DNA of 5,932 nucleotides from Bacteroidetes bacterium CG23_combo_of_CG06-09_8_20_14_all_32_9 (GTDB taxonomy: Bacteria; Bacteroidota; Bacteroidia; Bacteroidales; GWA2-32-17). Each line of letters starts with the position of its first letter. Within the stretch, counting starts at the first letter, position 1. Positions 4,766 to 5,932 of this stretch are shown here, in pieces. The stretch spans positions 294-6,225 of the forward strand of contig PCSS01000377.1 of NCBI GenBank assembly GCA_002771395.1, given 5' to 3'. A program made the translations under genes and the position numbers. A model generated the notes under the pieces. That model saw only the letters and a program-made list of their open reading frames with translations, was not told the origin of the DNA and searched no databases.

Positions 4766-5731
4766 ATGAAAAAATTTCTTTTATTAATATTAATTCTTTT
4801 GTTACAAAAGAATACATTTGCCCAGCAAACACGTATTTCACGCTCCGATTACATTGCAAATTACAGCAATTGTGCAATAAAAGAAATGAAACGAACCGGC
4901 ATTCCTGCAAGCATAACGTTAGCTCAGGGTTGCCTCGAATCCGACGATGGTAACAGTTGGCTGGCTCGTGAAGCTAACAATCACTTTGGAATAAAATGCC
5001 ACAATTGGGAAGGCAACAAAGTTTATCAGGACGACGACGACAAAAAAGAATGTTTCAGAAAATATTCATCGGCAAAAAAATCTTATGACGACCATAGCGA
5101 CTTTTTAGTAAATACAAAAAGATACGCTGTACTATTTCAATTAAATCCACGCGATTATAAAGGTTGGGCAAAAGGTTTAAAAGAAGCCGGTTATGCAACT
5201 AATCCAAAATACCCTGAACTTCTTATTAAAATAATAGAAGATAATAAATTATACGAATTTGATAGGGGAAATAAAACTCGTCGTGAAAAAACTGATACAT
5301 CGAAAACAAAGCAGAAACAAAGCCACCGGAAGTTAGGCGATGTTGATAATTTTTCAATAACTACTGCCGGACGTGAAATAAAATTACATAACAGAATTAA
5401 ATTTATTGTTGCCAAAAATGGTGATACTCCCGATGCTATTGCCAAAGAAATCGATGTTTTTACTTGGGAATTATTGCGATACAACGATTTAACACGAGAT
5501 TCTGTTTTGCGACAAGGACAAATTTTATATATTCAGCCCAAAAGAAATAAAGCCGAATTTGGCAAGAATACTCATATTGTTAAAGAGGGAGAAACATTTT
5601 ACAGTATTTCTCAACTTTATGGAATAAAACTAAATAAATTATTGCTAAAAAATAATCTTAATCTGACAGATAGCATTAAAGTAGGAAATGTTCTCAATTT
5701 AAGAAAACGAAAAATGCCCGAAACAAAATAA
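4766..5731 (+). CDS. Exported GH73 glucosaminidase with two C-terminal LysM domains
   Basis: This 321-residue protein probably cleaves the N-acetylglucosaminyl bond of peptidoglycan glycan strands in the periplasm or outside the cell, as in growth, division or separation autolysins. Residues 1-19 (MKKFLLLILILLLQKNTFA) form a Sec signal peptide, with probable cleavage at FA|QQ. The GH73 domain covers about 25-165. It has AQGCLESDDGNSWLA (53-67) with E58 as the likely catalytic acid, then NNHFGIK (71-77) and AGYATNPKYP (141-150). A basic Ser/Thr/Lys/Arg-rich linker (about 167-192) leads to two LysM modules: about 211-258 (rather degenerate, FIVAKNGDTPDAIAKE) and about 268-314 (THIVKEGETFYSISQLYGIK), which should bind peptidoglycan. 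The frame opens at 4697, but the ATG at 4766 gives the signal peptide its proper N-terminus and follows the promoter box. No Shine-Dalgarno site is seen. The gene stands alone, so no specific partner is implied. Arg codons are mostly CGN (13 of 19). Confidence 0.93.
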   Translation: MKKFLLLILILLLQKNTFAQQTRISRSDYIANYSNCAIKEMKRTGIPASITLAQGCLESDDGNSWLAREANNHFGIKCHNWEGNKVYQDDDDKKECFRKYSSAKKSYDDHSDFLVNTKRYAVLFQLNPRDYKGWAKGLKEAGYATNPKYPELLIKIIEDNKLYEFDRGNKTRREKTDTSKTKQKQSHRKLGDVDNFSITTAGREIKLHNRIKFIVAKNGDTPDAIAKEIDVFTWELLRYNDLTRDSVLRQGQILYIQPKRNKAEFGKNTHIVKEGETFYSISQLYGIKLNKLLLKNNLNLTDSIKVGNVLNLRKRKMPETK

Positions 5732-5770
5732 CATCATTTTTAGGCATCTTTCAAAATTGCTTAAAAGTAG

Positions 5771-5837
5771 TTTACCCCGTTAGATAATTACCACTATATT
5801 GTTGGTTCCTTTGTTTATGCTATCTAATCGGGGTGAA
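5771..5837. repeat. 67-bp hairpin element downstream of the glucosaminidase gene
   Basis: TTTACCCCGTTAGATA (5771-5786) pairs with TATCTAATCGGGGTGAA (5821-5837) except for one bulged A and one T/G wobble. It encloses a 34-nt loop that itself contains ACCA...TGGT. The element starts 40 nt after the stop codon and no strong T-tract follows, so it is not a classic terminator. The CCCCG(A)TTAGATA arms look to me like a dispersed Bacteroidota intergenic element; that impression comes from memory only. It could be a structured RNA, a transcript-end stabilising structure or a small palindromic repeat. Confidence 0.6.
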
Positions 5838-5890
5838 CAATTTCATAGTTTTATTGTTTCATTGTTATTTAACCACTTAGCAATTTTTTC

Positions 5891-5919
5891 ATCCCCCTAC
5901 CCCCTTCAAAAAGGGGGAC
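5891..5919. repeat. C/G-tract hairpin, dispersed-repeat-like
   Basis: CCCCCTT (5900-5906) and AAGGGGG (5911-5917) pair perfectly around CAAA, preceded by ATCCCCCTA. This G/C-tract palindrome stands out from the AT-rich surroundings and matches a type of intergenic repeat seen in many Bacteroidota and other genomes. The family assignment is from recall. The span from 5838 to its left is low-complexity T-rich DNA with no gene. Confidence 0.55.
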
Positions 5920-5932
5920 GTTTAACAATTCA

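Noticed and set aside
4750..4953. Plus-strand frame overlapping the start of the glucosaminidase gene
   Set aside because: It is out of frame with the GH73 coding sequence and has no domain, so it is a shadow frame.
5191..5484. Minus-strand frame inside the glucosaminidase gene
   Set aside because: It is an antisense shadow of the linker and first LysM region, with no family resemblance.

Overview
The window looks like a chromosomal housekeeping stretch from a member of the Bacteroidota, probably a Bacteroidales-like or related environmental lineage. The DNA is AT-rich. No start codon that I checked has a Shine-Dalgarno site. Exact copies of the Bacteroidota -7 promoter motif (TAnnTTTG) sit just upstream of four of the five genes. 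One gene encodes a DUF4294 protein, a family I know only from this phylum. The genus cannot be named from the sequence.

Layout, left to right. A SpoU/TrmH-type RNA 2'-O-methyltransferase runs leftward off the window edge (1-475, minus). It is divergent from sucC, the succinyl-CoA synthetase beta subunit (549-1736, plus), across a 73-bp gap holding back-to-back promoters. sucC ends at an intrinsic terminator (about 1780-1817) and is followed by a secreted DUF4294 protein of unknown function (1880-2476, plus). A 243-bp gap follows, with a perfect 33-bp palindrome and an orphan promoter motif. Next comes a convergent MFS transporter of the sialate/metabolite:H+ symporter type (2720-3982, minus). 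A 783-bp gene-free interval (3983-4765) carries degenerate dispersed repeats, an orphan promoter motif, a strong hairpin terminator and an eight-unit 21-bp tandem array. The last gene is an exported GH73 glucosaminidase with two C-terminal LysM domains (4766-5731, plus). It is followed by a large hairpin element and a C/G-rich repeat hairpin at the right edge.

The genes do not form a pathway or an operon. Each appears to have its own transcription unit: RNA modification, TCA cycle, an envelope protein of unknown role, solute uptake and peptidoglycan remodelling. I found no defence, mobile, biosynthetic or CRISPR system. The points worth a second look are non-coding: the 21-bp array, the palindrome with its promoter box but no gene, a promoter/terminator pair that could bound a roughly 200-nt RNA, and the hairpin after the glucosaminidase gene. 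The MFS gene also has arginine codon use unlike its neighbours.
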